Below, piece by piece: positions 10,468-21,233 of a stretch of DNA of 64,000 nt (the stretch's first letter is position 1; each line of letters begins with the position of its first letter). The notes below the pieces were generated by a model. The model was given only the letters and a program-made list of their open reading frames with translations. It made no database searches and was not told the origin of the DNA. The DNA is from Endomychus coccineus (taxonomy: Eukaryota > Arthropoda > Insecta > Coleoptera > Endomychidae), in assembly GCA_958510875.1 (NCBI GenBank), contig OY294071.1, positions 32,022,581 to 32,086,580 of the forward strand, read 5' to 3'. The position numbers and the translations under genes are program-made.

Positions 10468-12412
10468 TAGTCCAGTCAATGACGGTTTTCACATGGACAA
10501 CTTCTACCGTAAATAACTCAGTAACGATGGTCTAAGCAAAAAAAAAGCGCAGGGGACCCTTTTTGTTTAGAATTCATGATTATATTTATTTTTGGGGTCA
10601 TTTCAGAATTCAAAATTTTCGCACAGGAGAAGTGGTTTTTGTGCCAAATATTAGATCTCAAAATTGGAATTCGAAAAGATTGTCTTCAGATTGAAAAATA
10701 GTTTATTGACTTTAATTATATAAAAGTATCTACGAGAGTACAATGATGTCGAGCAGAATGAGGCTGGGTTTTACGCCTAAGCCTACGCAAACGACTTGGC
10801 AACTGTAACCCCCGGAAGACATGCACTTGCCATCGTGCCTCGCTGGTGCCAGGTCGAGGGTGACCGAAGTGGTTCTTTTCACGAGGAAACGGAAATTGGG
10901 ACCCCTACCAGACCGTCGTCTGTTCCGAAGGTCCATGCACATGAAAGGCTTGGAGCACCTGGAAACCCGGGTGGTGAAGACCGTTGCATCCTTATGGGCA
11001 TGCAAGAGAGCCTTCGCGTAGACATGGGGTCTACGGCCACAGGTTCTGCACTAGATCTACACGGCTATGATCCGCCCAATCATAACCTACGCAGCAGTCG
11101 GTTCTGTCCCGTCTGGCGCTGGACAAGGCCCAACGACTTACCTGCCTGCGGATAGCGGGGACTATGAGGCAAGCCCCCACCAGGGCTCTGGAGCTTCTCA
11201 GGATGCGATAGCGCCTGCTATCAGGTTTAAAACACCAGACGTCTTCATAACATAGAGGACGGACTGGGAGAACAAGGACTCTGACCCGCTTCCGCCAGTC
11301 GGACACGTGTGGTTCACGGACGGGTCTAAGACTGGCGAGTCTAGAGAAGCCGGAGTCTAGGAGTCTACTCGTGTATATCCAGAAGGGAGATTTTAGTTCC
11401 CCTAGGTGCTCACGCAAACGTTACCCAGGCTGAGTTCTGTGCAATACGGACCTGTGCCCTGGAAAACCTGAGAACTATCGAGGTAGGCGGATTTACATCT
11501 GCACTGGAATCCGAGCGGCTCTGGGCGCACTTCAGCCCCCACAGAGTGACTTATAGTCTCGTCTTGCAGTGCAGGGAAACTGACTGGTTTAGCCAGAAGG
11601 AACAAACTCTAGCTAGAGTGGCATAAAGGGACACGAAGTGGCCTATGAATTGACCAAACGGGGTTCCTTGAGCGCCCCAGGCCTCGATTCAGAGATCGGA
11701 ATTTCATCGACCACCGGTCGTACGCCCTCAAGGAGCTGGATAGACAGTGGCTCTCGATCTGGTGTGGTGCCCCCGGCATGAGGCAGGCGAAGCTCCACAT
11801 TAGGGAGTTCTCCCTAAAACTCTACTCTTTATGAACAGGAGAAGCCTAAAACTAGTGACAGGACTCCTCACAGGACACTATCATCTGAATAAAAATCTAC
11901 ACACAATGGGCATTGTTGAAGACCCAGCTTGTAGTAGATGTGGAGAGGCGAACGAAACTGCTTCTCACATCCTAGCAGAATGTCCATCACTGGCTTCTAT
12001 TAGGATATAACACCTCGGCAGCACTAATATGCCGCTTGAAGCTATAAGAGATATCAGTTCATGCAAGATATTAGCCTTCGGCACTGCCTTAGGCCAGCTG
12101 TACTGATTTATTGTATCAAGGGGCGCACAATGGACCCAAACAAGCGGTCTAAGTACTCCGGACTTGTCCGTCCCTGTTTTGATTGATTGATTGGAAATGT
12201 TAAATTGTTGATTGATTCAGTTATATTTAAAATTGTATGCTCTTGTTAATGAGTTGTTGATAATAATAGTGTTGTTTATATATTCTGTTTCTTGGCGCAT
12301 CCCGGGAGCACGTCAAAATTCAGTTGGGTCCTTCCCTTAAATCTTCATTAAGTTTGATAAGAAGTCGTGGCCGTTTGAACAATTCCCATTTTTACCGTCA
12401 TTGACTGGAGCT
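10468..12412. mobile_element. Putative TIR element containing a LINE-B insertion
   Basis: The block TCCAGTCAATGACGG occurs at 10471-10485 and in reverse complement at about 12395-12409. The flanks show GAA at 10465-10467 and 12413-12415, a possible 3-bp target duplication. The left terminus TAGTCCAGTCAA resembles the TAGTC(G/C)AG termini of the elements at 26511, 54366 and 22502. No transposase is present; most of the interior is the LINE-B copy. Confidence 0.4.
10748..12192 (+). mobile_element. LINE-B copy 1 (RNase-H LINE, TTGA tail)
   Basis: A 5'-truncated, frame-broken LINE. In successive frames it reads the RT thumb region (V-V-L-F-T-R-K-R-K-L-G-P-L-P, W-I-Y-T-A-M-I-R-P-I-I-T-Y-A), an RNase H domain (F-T-D-G-S-K-T-G-E-S, I-C-T-D-S/E-R-A) and a Cys-rich end (C-S-R-C-G-E...H-I-L-A-E-C). 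It ends in a 3' UTR with ggggcgcacaatggaccc and a TTGATTGATTG tail at 12178-12192. Frameshifts and deletions are plentiful, for example loss of part of helix A-E of RNase H. It is inactive. Confidence 0.85.
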
Positions 12413-13260
12413 GAAGGCAGCGGTAAAACGGTTCGAAAAGGTCAGTCCTTGGAAGACGCTAGAGCCAGAAGTAGTGACAGACAACAAAATTGCACTTATT
12501 GAAGATCTCCTATTAGACAATGGATGCTTGAATGTGAAATAAATAGTACAAGTGTTTCAGATACAAGCGTTCGCGGAATCATCCTAGAACATTTGGCCAT
12601 GAATAGAGTTAGGGCAAGATTGGTGTACTTCTTCGCCGGCGTTGTGTTCAATGTGCTCGGTCCTTTTTCAAGCAATTGTCAAAATGAATGAAACTCTACT
12701 ATGATCCTTTGTCCAAAACAGGATCTTGGTGATGGAGACAAAAAGGAGAAGCACACCCAAGAAAATTTAGTCTGTCCGTCGACAAAAAAGGTGATGTGTG
12801 TGGGCATGTTGAAGACAATTTTCAAAATGGATGAAACCATGGTTTTCTACTATGATCCTTTTTCCAAAACAGATTCGCTGGGATGGAGGCGAAAAGGAGA
12901 AGCACCACCAAGAAAGTTTAGTCTGTCCGTCAACAAGAAAAATGATTCCGAGCTTGAGATTGTGAGAGAATTCAAGTAAAGAACGAAATATTCTATGGAG
13001 CACTCTTGCACAAATTACGGCAAAATATTCGGGAGGAAATACGTGGGCGTTTGTTGCAAGATAATGCCGTGCATACTGCTCGAATTAGTCAGTGACTACC
13101 TGTTTGGGAGGACGCCATTTCTGTGATGACGAAGAGGTGAAGGTTGCAGTTTGGGCACTTTTTGAAGATAAACCGAAGGAATATTTTTTCAGGGGTATTG
13201 AATTGCTCCTGAAATGATGTAATAAGTGCATTGATGTTAAGGGGAATTATAATTGCGGGA
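12413..13260 (+). pseudogene. Dead mariner transposase
   Basis: Broken plus-strand frames match a mariner transposase: a helix-turn-helix region (I-A-L-I-E-D-L-L, then S-D-T-S-V-R-G-I-I-L-E-H-L-A-M), a catalytic-core stretch (Y-Y-D-P-F-S-K and W-R-R-K-G-E-A-P-P-R-K-F-S), a remnant L-L-Q-D-N-A-V-H-T-A corresponding to the second catalytic Asp, and a C-terminal scrap. The block around D-P-L/F-S-K...R-K-F-S-L-S-V is present twice (about 12693-12790 and 12820-12945). Stops and shifts occur throughout. Confidence 0.75.
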
Positions 13261-13452
13261 GAATTTTTAGCGCTGCCCTCGTATACATAATTCCAAGAAA
13301 TTGCATGATATAATGATTAAATGGATAAGACGATCGCTCATTTTCCGATGTTCTATTATTTGTGGTTTTTCGTATCTCTCAAGAACTTGTTATAATTCAT
13401 ATCGTTGTTAGACAATGTTCCATTATAATTAATGAATTCTCATTACACTCAC

Positions 13453-14281
13453 CGAATAGTCTACCATCGTTGTGAATCTCCAGCTGCCATGTTCCAAATG
13501 GTGATTCTCCCCACGAATGCACCGACATGAATGGCCAATGATTGAAGCCAGTGCGAGAGTTGTCATGAGCTCGATGAGCTAGCAACACAGCTCGAGTACC
13601 CATAGGCGATGTAAGTTGTATGTTGAGGTCACCTCGCCGCTGTGTGAATATAGTTAATTTCGCTTGAACATGCTCCAGAACATTCACCCCTTCACAATGA
13701 TCGACCAGTAATTTCAAAATTACCACGCTTTTCGCAGGAATAGTTTTTTGAACATGTGGCGCTACTATCTCACATTTATGTTGCTTGGCAACTGTTTTCC
13801 ACTTTCTTGCTAAACGCACCATAGCGTGAGCGTCCATTAAGCCATAGCCGAAACTGTGGGACACATTTCTACCAACTCCATTAATTGTCCAATCCGGTGC
13901 TATCAAATTTTCCGGTCGCGCAGTACGAACGACGATGTGCTGCATGTCTCGCCATGTGAGAGCAGGATTCGCTTCGAGTGCCAATGCGCAAATGCCTGCC
14001 GCCAAAGGCGCCGATGCACTCGTTCCAGTGTGACTACTTGTACAAGAGAAGCGAAGATCTGTTGTTACGACTTGTCTTTCCCCAACAGCACCACTACTGT
14101 AAGTTGATGCCAGAGTAGAACTACAAGCTTCACTATACCATGGAACGTGGCCTCGTTCAGTAGCACTAGATATGGACAGACTATAAATAGAGTTGGTGTA
14201 TCCATCGCAGTTGCAATTATCTTGGTCTCGTCCTCCATTACCAGAAGCCCACACAAATATAGAGCCTTTTCCGTTACGTCC
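13453..14281 (-). CDS. Fur1: Fur1 exon: catalytic domain C half and most of the P domain
   Basis: 829 nt between a TTACAG acceptor and a CG|GTGAGT donor (phase 0 in, phase 1 out). It carries the oxyanion-hole Asn in W-A-S-G-N-G-G-R-D, the Ca/substrate-binding region C-N-C-D-G-Y-T-N-S, and the catalytic Ser in [13 protein letters not shown]. It then has [12 protein letters not shown], the linker to the P domain. The P-domain part has the conserved [15 protein letters not shown] and W-G-E-S-P-F-G-T-W. The exon stops at G-R-L-F-G, one strand short of the end of the P domain, which the next exon provides. The translation is uninterrupted and close to metazoan furins. Confidence 0.97.
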
Positions 14282-14336
14282 CTGTAATAATAACAGTAGT
14301 TAATAAGGAGAATTGATGTAGACTTTCCATTCCTAC

Positions 14337-14675
14337 CTTTGCTACTCCTTCAGCGAAAGCCCTAGTGGCTAATTCACCAGGTCCATCAACAGTCTTGCCG
14401 TCATCATCAGGTCCCCAAGATGCACTATAAATATCTATATGATGAGGATTCAAACTGAGAGATCTAGCTTCAACAGCATCAGTGACATCACCGTCCAACA
14501 TTCTTACACCACCAACTTGAGCTCCATGCGCGATTCCCAGCGCACAAACAGAGTTATTGCTAGTTGCGGCCACTTCTCCAGCGCACCTAGTTCCATGTCT
14601 ATTGGAATCTATCATATCGTACCTGGGACTTGGATCAGAATCGTGATTGTTCACGTCATAGGAAGCCATAGGATC
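14337..14675 (-). CDS. Fur1: Fur1 exon: catalytic His region
   Basis: 339 nt (113 codons), phase 0 on both sides, acceptor CGTAG and donor AAG|GTAGGA. It encodes D-P-M-A-S-Y-D-V-N, the catalytic His in [13 protein letters not shown], then [16 protein letters not shown] and [14 protein letters not shown]. These contain furin-family Ca-binding and acidic substrate-pocket residues. It ends E-G-V-A-K and joins a 55-nt intron to [10 protein letters not shown] in the next exon. Confidence 0.97.
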
Positions 14676-14728
14676 CTACGATTTATATGAATCAAAACTA
14701 TATTTACGAACTTTGATTAGAGACTTAC

Positions 14729-14857
14729 ATAATTTTGTTTCAGGTCGGGATGATTTTTCTCCAAACCGTCGTCTAATATTGTCACTACAGCTCCTTTACC
14801 CGTTATACCTTCCAACCATGCTGGGATCACGTTCATATCTAAACCATTTCCCCTATT
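14729..14857 (-). CDS. Fur1: Fur1 exon: catalytic Asp region
   Basis: 129 nt (43 codons), phase 0 on both sides, acceptor TGTCCAG and donor TAT|GTAAGT. It reads [10 protein letters not shown] and contains the catalytic Asp in [15 protein letters not shown]. The intron on its 3' side is 53 nt and that on its 5' side 98 nt, a compact cluster typical of insect genes. Confidence 0.96.
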
Positions 14858-14955
14858 CTGGACAGGAAAAACAAAATTGAAGATTTGAAATCATAACCCA
14901 AACAGTTGAATCTAGCTTGGTTCTATCTAATTAAATCTGAAGGAATTGGACTTAC

Positions 14956-15183
14956 AAGATACCACATGCTGGGCCATTTTGGATCTGAATCTTGTAAGCC
15001 AGTACAGCTTTGCCAGGCTGGATCCGTTTCTTGTATATCTCGTTTCACCCTATTCTTGGCTACCTGTTGTTGAGCCCAACGAACTCTAGTGTCGGCAGCC
15101 AATCTAATCTTGTTTCCTACATGCTCCCTAGTTGATCGTTTCGCGACTGCCCCATGAGTAAAATGGTAGTGGTCGTCAAATAT
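14956..15183 (-). CDS. Fur1: Fur1 exon: prodomain C half and start of mature enzyme
   Basis: 228 nt (76 codons), phase 0 on both sides, acceptor TTTTTTTCAG and donor CTT|GTAAGT. It opens I-F-D-D-H-Y-H-F-T-H, the second half of the inhibitory prodomain, and keeps the His next to the secondary site (G-A-V-A-K-R-S). The autocatalytic site is N-R-V-K-R followed by D (residues 45-50 of the exon). The mature N terminus then has D-P-A-W and D-P-K-W-P-S-M-W-Y-L. The preceding exon should end with the prodomain motif rich in G-F-x-N-x-G; I did not find it in the window. Confidence 0.95.
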
Positions 15184-15690
15184 CTGAAAAAAAGAAAAAT
15201 ACATTACTATTTGAAAATAAATATTGGTAGATTTTTCCAGCTAAGTTCTGGTACTAGCTTGTCCTGTAAATCGGCTCAAGTACCAAACGTTGTTAATCTA
15301 CCATTTGATGCTAAACTCATTACAAACATGGTGTTGTTCATTCAAAAGCAGTATTTTTAGCTTCCACGAACCAAAATACCATTGGAGATTTGTGGTACAT
15401 TCCGAAATATATTGTAATAATTGGAATTGTCACAAGAAATATTGGATGAACAAGGGTCTCGCTCATTTCAAAGGCATCTGCAAGGTAATGCAGTTTGATA
15501 CAAGTCAGAGGCGAAAATTTAGAACTGAAATACATTGGAATGAACAATATGGAGTTGAACCTTTTGGACCTATTGCAAATTCCATATTGAGCGGTTTGCT
15601 ATACTTCAAGTGTCATTGGTGTTGAGCTGTTATTATACTACGAAATTATGAAATTTGTAAATTATTTACTTTTTAAACTGAAAATAAATG
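15184..15690. other. Upstream Fur1 intron, unassigned
   Basis: Contains frames of about 70-110 codons on both strands with no recognisable motif. It may be part of the LINE fragment that follows. Confidence 0.3.
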
Positions 15691-16012
15691 AAAAAGAACT
15701 AGATTACAATACTCGTTTAAATTTAGTTGGTCTTAAACCTTTATAAACTCGTCGCAACATTAAAATGATTGCTTTTGCCCACAAAGTATTAACTAATTTA
15801 GTTGACTCATGTGATCTACTTGCTCTCTTCTCATTTAATGTCCCAAGTCGTCCTACTCGCTCTAATGAAACTATGGCAATTCCTTATCATCGGATAGAAT
15901 ATGCTATCTATGCACCTATAATTACCATGTGTACCCTTATCAATAACCTTCCTCTGAACGTTGACATTTTTAATATATCTTGTTCCAAGTTAAAAACTAT
16001 CTTATCAACCTG
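15690..16012 (+). mobile_element. LINE 3' fragment (Jockey-superfamily RT C terminus)
   Basis: The plus frame reads L-N-L-V-G-L-K-P-L, R-R-N-I-K, L-V-D-S-C-D-L-L and F-N-V-P-S-R-P-T-R-S-N-E, then a P-Y-H-R-I-E-Y-A stretch and L-P-L-N-V-D-I-F-N-I-S-C-S-K-L-K. This is the standard C-terminal layout of many Jockey-type RTs: F-x-V-P-x-R-x-x-R, then an aromatic block, then N-x-D-I-F. It stops at TGA near 16011. It is truncated at the 5' side and lies directly against a PLE fragment. Confidence 0.6.
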
Positions 16013-16014
16013 AG

Positions 16015-16290
16015 CCACAAACCCCTCGGTTTTCCACACTTCCAATCAGTTTTACAAACCTATCAAAGATCCCCTTCCTCCTCAGAAGGTGTTTGTAGCA
16101 TTCCCCGTTCTTGCGGTAAAGTCTACATTGGTGAAACAGGTCGATTTTTCCTACAATAAATACGGATACAGAAACCATCAATAGAATCAGTTTCAGTTCA
16201 AGCCTCAAGCCTGCCCTGAAGATGCCACCTGTAATAGTTGGTGAAACGTCGTGCTATTGTGACGCGGAATCCATCCGAAAGATTAGCTAT
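16015..16290 (+). mobile_element. Penelope-like element family 2, 3' end (GIY-YIG fragment)
   Basis: It encodes G-V-C-S-I-P-R-S-C-G-K-V-Y-I-G-E-T-G-R-F, the N-terminal core of a GIY-YIG endonuclease in the form used by PLEs (cysteines, then V-Y-I-G-E-T-G-R). The frame then meets a stop, followed by a 3' region shared (about 16148-16290) with the reverse complement of 51580-51735. Most of the endonuclease C terminus is deleted. Confidence 0.75.
16190..16275 (+). ncRNA. Hammerhead-like ribozyme motif, PLE family 2, copy 1
   Basis: The core boxes are CTGAAGA (16216-16222) and GAAAC followed by GTC (16243-16250), separated by a helix II candidate (GCCA...TGGT). Helix III would be the self-complementary ACGT, implying action as a dimer, as reported for minimal hammerheads in PLE terminal repeats. 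One extra T lies between CTGAAGA and helix II. Cleavage would be predicted after C16250. Confidence 0.55.
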
Positions 16291-17109
16291 CCGCGGAAGT
16301 CTACTATTCAAGTTATTATTCCAAAAATAGTTGTCATTTTTTGGGGTGTATATTTTGATGCCTAGAGCAATGAATCTTTAAGAAAAATTAGGATTTTCGA
16401 ATGATATTGTGGTTTGTGATATATTCAATTTTATATCAAATTCCATGGAATGAATGAAGAAGCTTCCGGTTACCAGTCATTTATTGCGACTACCTGGATC
16501 TCTTACAATCGATATACAAGGGTTCAAGATAAAAACCATAGAATTATTCTTGTGTGATCTCAGTCTACTTGGGATTATTTCGATCCTTTAGGAGCCTTAA
16601 ATTTTATGCTAGAAGAGGAATATAAATATAAATTTTTATCGAAAATATCATCGATTACAGTAGCCTGTGCAAAGTTTAGTTGGAAAGCCCGTGGGTGTCC
16701 TAAATCTACATTGAATTCCGTGATACCGCCGCCACATGTCAACATAAACCAGATTAATTTCACAGAAATTTACTCTCGCTTACAAAGAGGTTGCTTTTAC
16801 AGATACACACATTTCCACCATGCGTTGATAATTATGTTTTGCAGGGAATCAGATGAGCAATTTAATACGCTTGAGTTTTCGTTATGCTATGGGTTGCTAG
16901 TATTCGTTAATTGCTTTGTCAAAAATTATGTCAGCTATAATATAACTAGAAATGTGTTGCTATTTAGATAAATAGTGTGCGGGGCAAAGTTATTCTTCGC
17001 AAATCATCTGATTTGGTTTTTACAACGACCAATCACCGCCATGTTGACCTATGCTTTTTACTGACATCAGGAACTAATTCTATGTGACGTCACACTCCGA
17101 TGACGTAGT
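16291..17109. other. Unassigned AT-rich sequence
   Basis: Frames of 121 (plus, 16606-16971) and 62 codons (minus) overlap each other and show no family motif. I see no supportable feature. Confidence 0.3.
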
Positions 17110-17400
17110 GTCACGTCATTCAGAAATAAGTGATATATATTTATAGCCAGAAAAACAGTGTTGTCATAATAGTTCCATAAAATACTATAGTTCCATTTGA
17201 GAAACTGTATATGAATGTCAAATATACCAAATGCAAGGGTGATATCGTGTCCAGAAACAATACAGTTTCTATTTTCACCACTTTAAAGTGATTTGTGAAA
17301 TTACAAATCCGTACGACCAATAGGGACGGCGCAATCGTCCTCACATTGGGTTACATCGTATAGTACAAGGCCAGAACGCTCGATGGTGACGTCACAAGCC
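17110..17400 (-). repeat. Dispersed repeat R-x, copy 1
   Basis: The reverse complement matches the repeat at 31000-31240 and 53160-53400. Shared landmarks are the block around gaccaatagggacggcgcaatcg, the 'accactttaaa' region and the stretch near tatatttatagccagaaaaac. No coding capacity; the class is unknown. Confidence 0.6.
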
Positions 17401-17639
17401 AGAGGGTATGTTGCAGCTGATCACCCGTTACGTTACAGCAGAATGCTGCAATACCGACATTAGAACAAAAGCTTTAGGACATAATTATATAAAGACTTCC
17501 TGTTTAAACGGGTTGCCAGACGTTAAATGCTTTTGTTAATGTGAAAAACATGTGTTCTAATGATTCTGTTTGAAATTTAAGCTCATTGAAACAATACGAA
17601 ATTATTTCTAAAATTCCGTGAACTGCGTGCGACCATACT

Positions 17640-18613
17640 GTGAAGCCGAACTACCGTTGCTCCGATCTTCCGACTGACGCAGGATGTGATAGCGCCTGCT
17701 GTCAGGTTTAAAACACCAGACTACCTCATAACACAAAGGACGGACTGGGAGAACAAGGAATCTAGGCCGGACTCGTGTAGTTCACGAACGGGTTTAAGAC
17801 TGGAGAGTCTAGCGGAGCCAGAAGGAAGATTTCAGTCCCCCTAGGTGCCCACGCAACCGTTTTCCAGGCTGAGGTCTGTGCAATACGAACCTGTGTCCTG
17901 GAAAACCTTAGATTACACTACCGAGGTAGGCGGATCTACATCTGCACTGACATGCGAGCGGTCCTGGGCGCACTTTGCGCCCACATAGTGACTTCTAGGT
18001 TTGTCTTGGAGTGCATGGAAAATCTCGTTGAATTAGCCAGAAGGAACAAACTCCAGCTGAGTGTGGGTACCCGCTCACAATGGCGTGAAGGGAAACGAAG
18101 TGGCCGATCAATTGGCCAAACGGGGTTCCGTGAGAGCCGCTGGCCCCGATTCAATGATCGGAATTTCATCGACCACCGGGCTCCACGCCCTCAAGGAGCT
18201 ACTGGATAGACATTGGCTCTCGGTCTGGCATGGTGCCCCCTGCATGAGACAGGCGAAGCTCCACATTATGCAGTTGTCGTCTAAACTCTCTAAAACCCTA
18301 CTCTCTATGAGCAGGAGAGGCATAAAACAGTTGACAGGACTCCTCACAGGACACTGTCATCTGAATTAACATCTACACACAATGGGCATTGTTGAAAACC
18401 CAGTTTGTAGTATGTGTGGAGAGGCGGACGAAACTGTTTCTCTTATCCTAGCAGAATGTCCAGCACTGGCTTCTCTTAGACTACAACACCTCGGCGGCAC
18501 ACATATGCCGCATGAAGCCATAAGAGATATCAGTACATGCAAAATCTTAGCCTTTGGCACTGCTTTAGACCTGCTGGACTGATTCATGTATCAAGCCGCC
18601 TCCGTTTTGATTG
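17640..18613 (+). mobile_element. LINE-B copy 2
   Basis: It covers the RNase H domain to the 3' end: I-C-T-D-M-R-A, W-V-P-A-H-N-G-V-K-G-N-E-V-A-D-Q-L-A-K-R-G, then L-L-T-G-H-C-H-L-N and the Cys motif C-S-M-C-G-E-A-D-E-T. The Asp and final His/Asp surroundings of RNase H are recognisable, but frames shift at least three times. The 3' UTR is shortened relative to copy 1 (the block with ggggcgcac is missing), leaving only gttttgattga. Confidence 0.85.
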
Positions 18614-19470
18614 AAAACCGAACTAGACTTCTACGTATATAACCAAATTTCGTTGTTTTTTTCGAATCATCATCATCGAAGTTACCTTTGACGATAGGTT
18701 CCTGGAAAATGTCCCTTAATCGTTGCCTATTAGGTACCGCACTGGCTAGTACCTTAGAGGATTCCGAATTACAAAGAACATGTTCATGAATGGAGAAAAC
18801 ATTACAAATATTCATGAATTAAAGTCACATCTGATGAGCTTACTAAGAATTTAAGAGATCCAGCAAGGTCGGAACATCTATCAATGTCTATGTTGAGACA
18901 ATTTGAAAGTTTAACATTGTTGTCAATGTAATCAAATACTCTAGTTCAGTTATCTTTTGTTTATCAATATGAATTATTGCAGATCACATTATTGTATATT
19001 CTAAATGACTTATGACAGTATTCAATCTTATTTCAAATGTGAATACAATGCGATTAAATTATTTATTGAATATGGAAGGTTTCAGTTGAAAATAGTTGAT
19101 AGTTCATGAGTTTAAAGCTATGAAGTCAACAAAGCCCTGGATATAACTTGCATGTGCAGAGTACTATCAATGCATTGTAGACAATACCGGAAGGACAGTG
19201 ATGCAGGTCAGTTATATTGGTGAGATATCGACTAGCGGCCTCGTGACGTTAGATAATTTATGTTGGGGAGATGCCAACAGCCAGTTGTTCAACTTACGCA
19301 TTATAATTACGTGACTGAACTCAGGAAATCCGGCTAGAAACAACTTTTTATCCATCTAGTTTAATTATTTTTTGAATATTTGCCCTACATGATATAGTTG
19401 TAGCAATAATTGGAAATGAGATATGAAACAGGAACAAAACTGATGTATATATACAATCAAATGTATCCAA
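18614..19470. other. Unassigned AT-rich sequence
   Basis: No coding frame with family motifs and no repeat that I can match elsewhere in the window. Confidence 0.4.
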
Positions 19471-21233
19471 ACTTCATATCAACTTTAAAATATTTATATG
19501 CTTTGACTACACGAGAGGGAAACCTAAAATGTCCGAAGAATATCGTGTGAGCTAGCAGTGGAATGTTGGCATTCGAATTTTTCATGAAGGTTTGGACGTT
19601 ATAGGCATAGGGAAATAGCTCACTAGGTAAAGACTTCCACAGCTTCGTTGTTCGATAGAATAAAGTTTGGCAGGTCTCGAGCTTGACAATGAAGGGGTAA
19701 CTAGTTTGAGCTCGTCTAGTCCGCCTATGTGGAATCTCTCGTGGTGGAACAACAGACGAAATTTCTGATGAACACCGACCATGGAAATATCTATAGAAAA
19801 GATAGAGATGGCCCACCATTCTACGATGTTCTAGAAAACTCAATTAACTCGTATCATCAATCAGACGAATAGCTCTCTTCTAGAATCCAAGAGTTTCAGC
19901 GTATGTTTGGGAGCCGAACTCCAAACATGTCAACAGTACACCAGGACGGGTCTAATATGTCCTTTGTACGGAATAGAAAACCGAGATTTTGTGAAGCAGT
20001 TTTCGAAAGGACCTCACATGTTCGTTCCATGAGAGGTAGCTGTTGGTGGTGATCCCGAGCATGGATACGGAAGACTTCATAGGAATAGTTGTATCTGACA
20101 TCATCACATTAGGGATTGTGGGATCTGCCTTCCTGGAGATTACACAAGCTTGAGTGTTGGTTGCATTAAACTACTAGATTATCAGATCTACATTTCAAAA
20201 TCTTTGCCAGATCTCCATTAATTGCATCAACCTGTCTCTGTTTAGTTTCTCTGGCTTCATTGCATGTTATAGGAGCTCTAGATGAAAAAGCGGTATGAAG
20301 TGTACCATCATCTGCAAAGCTGTGAATCGAACAGCTGGTCACTTCCTGCAGATCGTTTATATGGAGCAGAAACAAAGTTGGTGCCAAAACAGTGTGGAAC
20401 ACCCGTATTGATAGCCATTGTAACGGAGGATACTCCATCAACTATCACATGGAGTGATCTATCTGAGAGAAAACTCGATAGTAAGTGACATAGTTGAGGC
20501 GGCAAACCATATGACGGAAGTTTCCCAAGAAGGCTTTGGTGCCAGACTAGGTCAACTGCTTTGCTACAGTTACATATTTCCCACATTTTTCAATTAATTT
20601 CTCCAATACATGTGTTACGTAGACAAGGAGTTGATCTCTGTTGACGAAAGCCATATTGCCGGCCATTCAATATTTTGGAGCTCGATGTTGAATGCTTTCT
20701 CCATCACTTTAGAGATCACAGATAATAGTGCAATGGGTATATAATTATTAGGAATGGTCTTCTTTCATTTTATTGGAATTGGTTGAACTCTAGCTGTCTT
20801 CCAGCTTGAAGCAACATCACCAAGTGTATGATAGTGATGATGATAGGGTAAACAACCTGCAGAAAACTGGTGTTAATTCATCTGCACATTCCTTGAGAAC
20901 GACAGGTGGAATTCCGTCTGACCCCACAGATTATTTGGTATGGAGATCAAGCAAAATGCGCCTAATTGTGCTCTGACGAAAGACAATTTCAGGCATATAG
21001 CTATCGATGGCGGCAATATTAGCAGGGTCCTTCCCTTGTGGATCCAAAGTGTAATTTGCTGCAAGCATTCCAGCAAAAAGGTTGACTTTTCCTTGAGGTG
21101 TAGTAGCCAGTGTGCCATCATCTTTGGTTAGGGGAGGGGATGAACTGGAAGTGAAATTTCTTCCAATTGCTTTGGCTAAAGTCCAAAACGAACGGGAAAG
21201 TCCAAAACGAACTACTAGAATATATACATACAT
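19470..21233 (-). mobile_element. LINE-A copy (RT domain to 3' end)
   Basis: Minus-strand reading gives, in order: a linker (A-K-A-I-G-R-N-F-T-S-S-S-S-P-P-L, 20931-21233); the RT palm (K-L-P-S-Y-G-L-P-P-Q-L-C, S-F-L-S-D-R-S, A-I-N-T-G-V-P, 20308-20586); the catalytic F-A-D-D-G-T-L-H-T-A (20166-20441); then the C-terminal region L-E-H-R-R-M...F-Y-R-Y-F-H-G-R-C-S and L-W-K-S-L-P-S-E-L-F-P (19457-19843). There is no RNase H. It is CR1/Jockey-like and broken by frameshifts (for example inside G-V-P-x-G). Confidence 0.85.

Larger units (their letters stand above)
10251..13452 (-). other. Fur1 intron filled with mobile elements
   Basis: This intron holds a possible TIR element (10468-12412) that encloses a LINE-B copy, followed directly by a dead mariner (about 12413-13260). 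The remaining 10251-10467 and 13260-13452 show nothing definite. Confidence 0.6.
1050..15183 (-). other. Fur1: Fur1 locus (furin-like proprotein convertase), partial gene
   Basis: Furin-type convertases are calcium-dependent subtilisin-like serine proteases of the trans-Golgi and endosomes that cut precursors after R-X-K/R-R. Eight minus-strand exons form the 3' part of such a gene. Exon order is 14956-15183, 14729-14857, 14337-14675, 13453-14281, 9687-10250, 8810-8928, then alternative ends 6230-6787 or 1050-1477. Each join has AG acceptor and GT donor and matching phase. The joined length is 2766 nt (921 codons plus stop) for the 6230 end, and 2517 nt (838 plus stop) for the 1050 end if it follows the 9687 exon. 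The 564-nt exon is a multiple of three, so skipping it also keeps frame. The fly Fur1 gene, from general knowledge, likewise makes several isoforms differing after the P domain. Exons for the signal peptide and first half of the prodomain were not found. No lesion was seen, so the gene looks functional. Confidence 0.9.

Noticed and set aside
16606..16971. 121-codon plus frame upstream of Fur1 exons
   Set aside because: No recognisable motif. It overlaps an antisense frame and does not resemble a furin signal peptide or prodomain.
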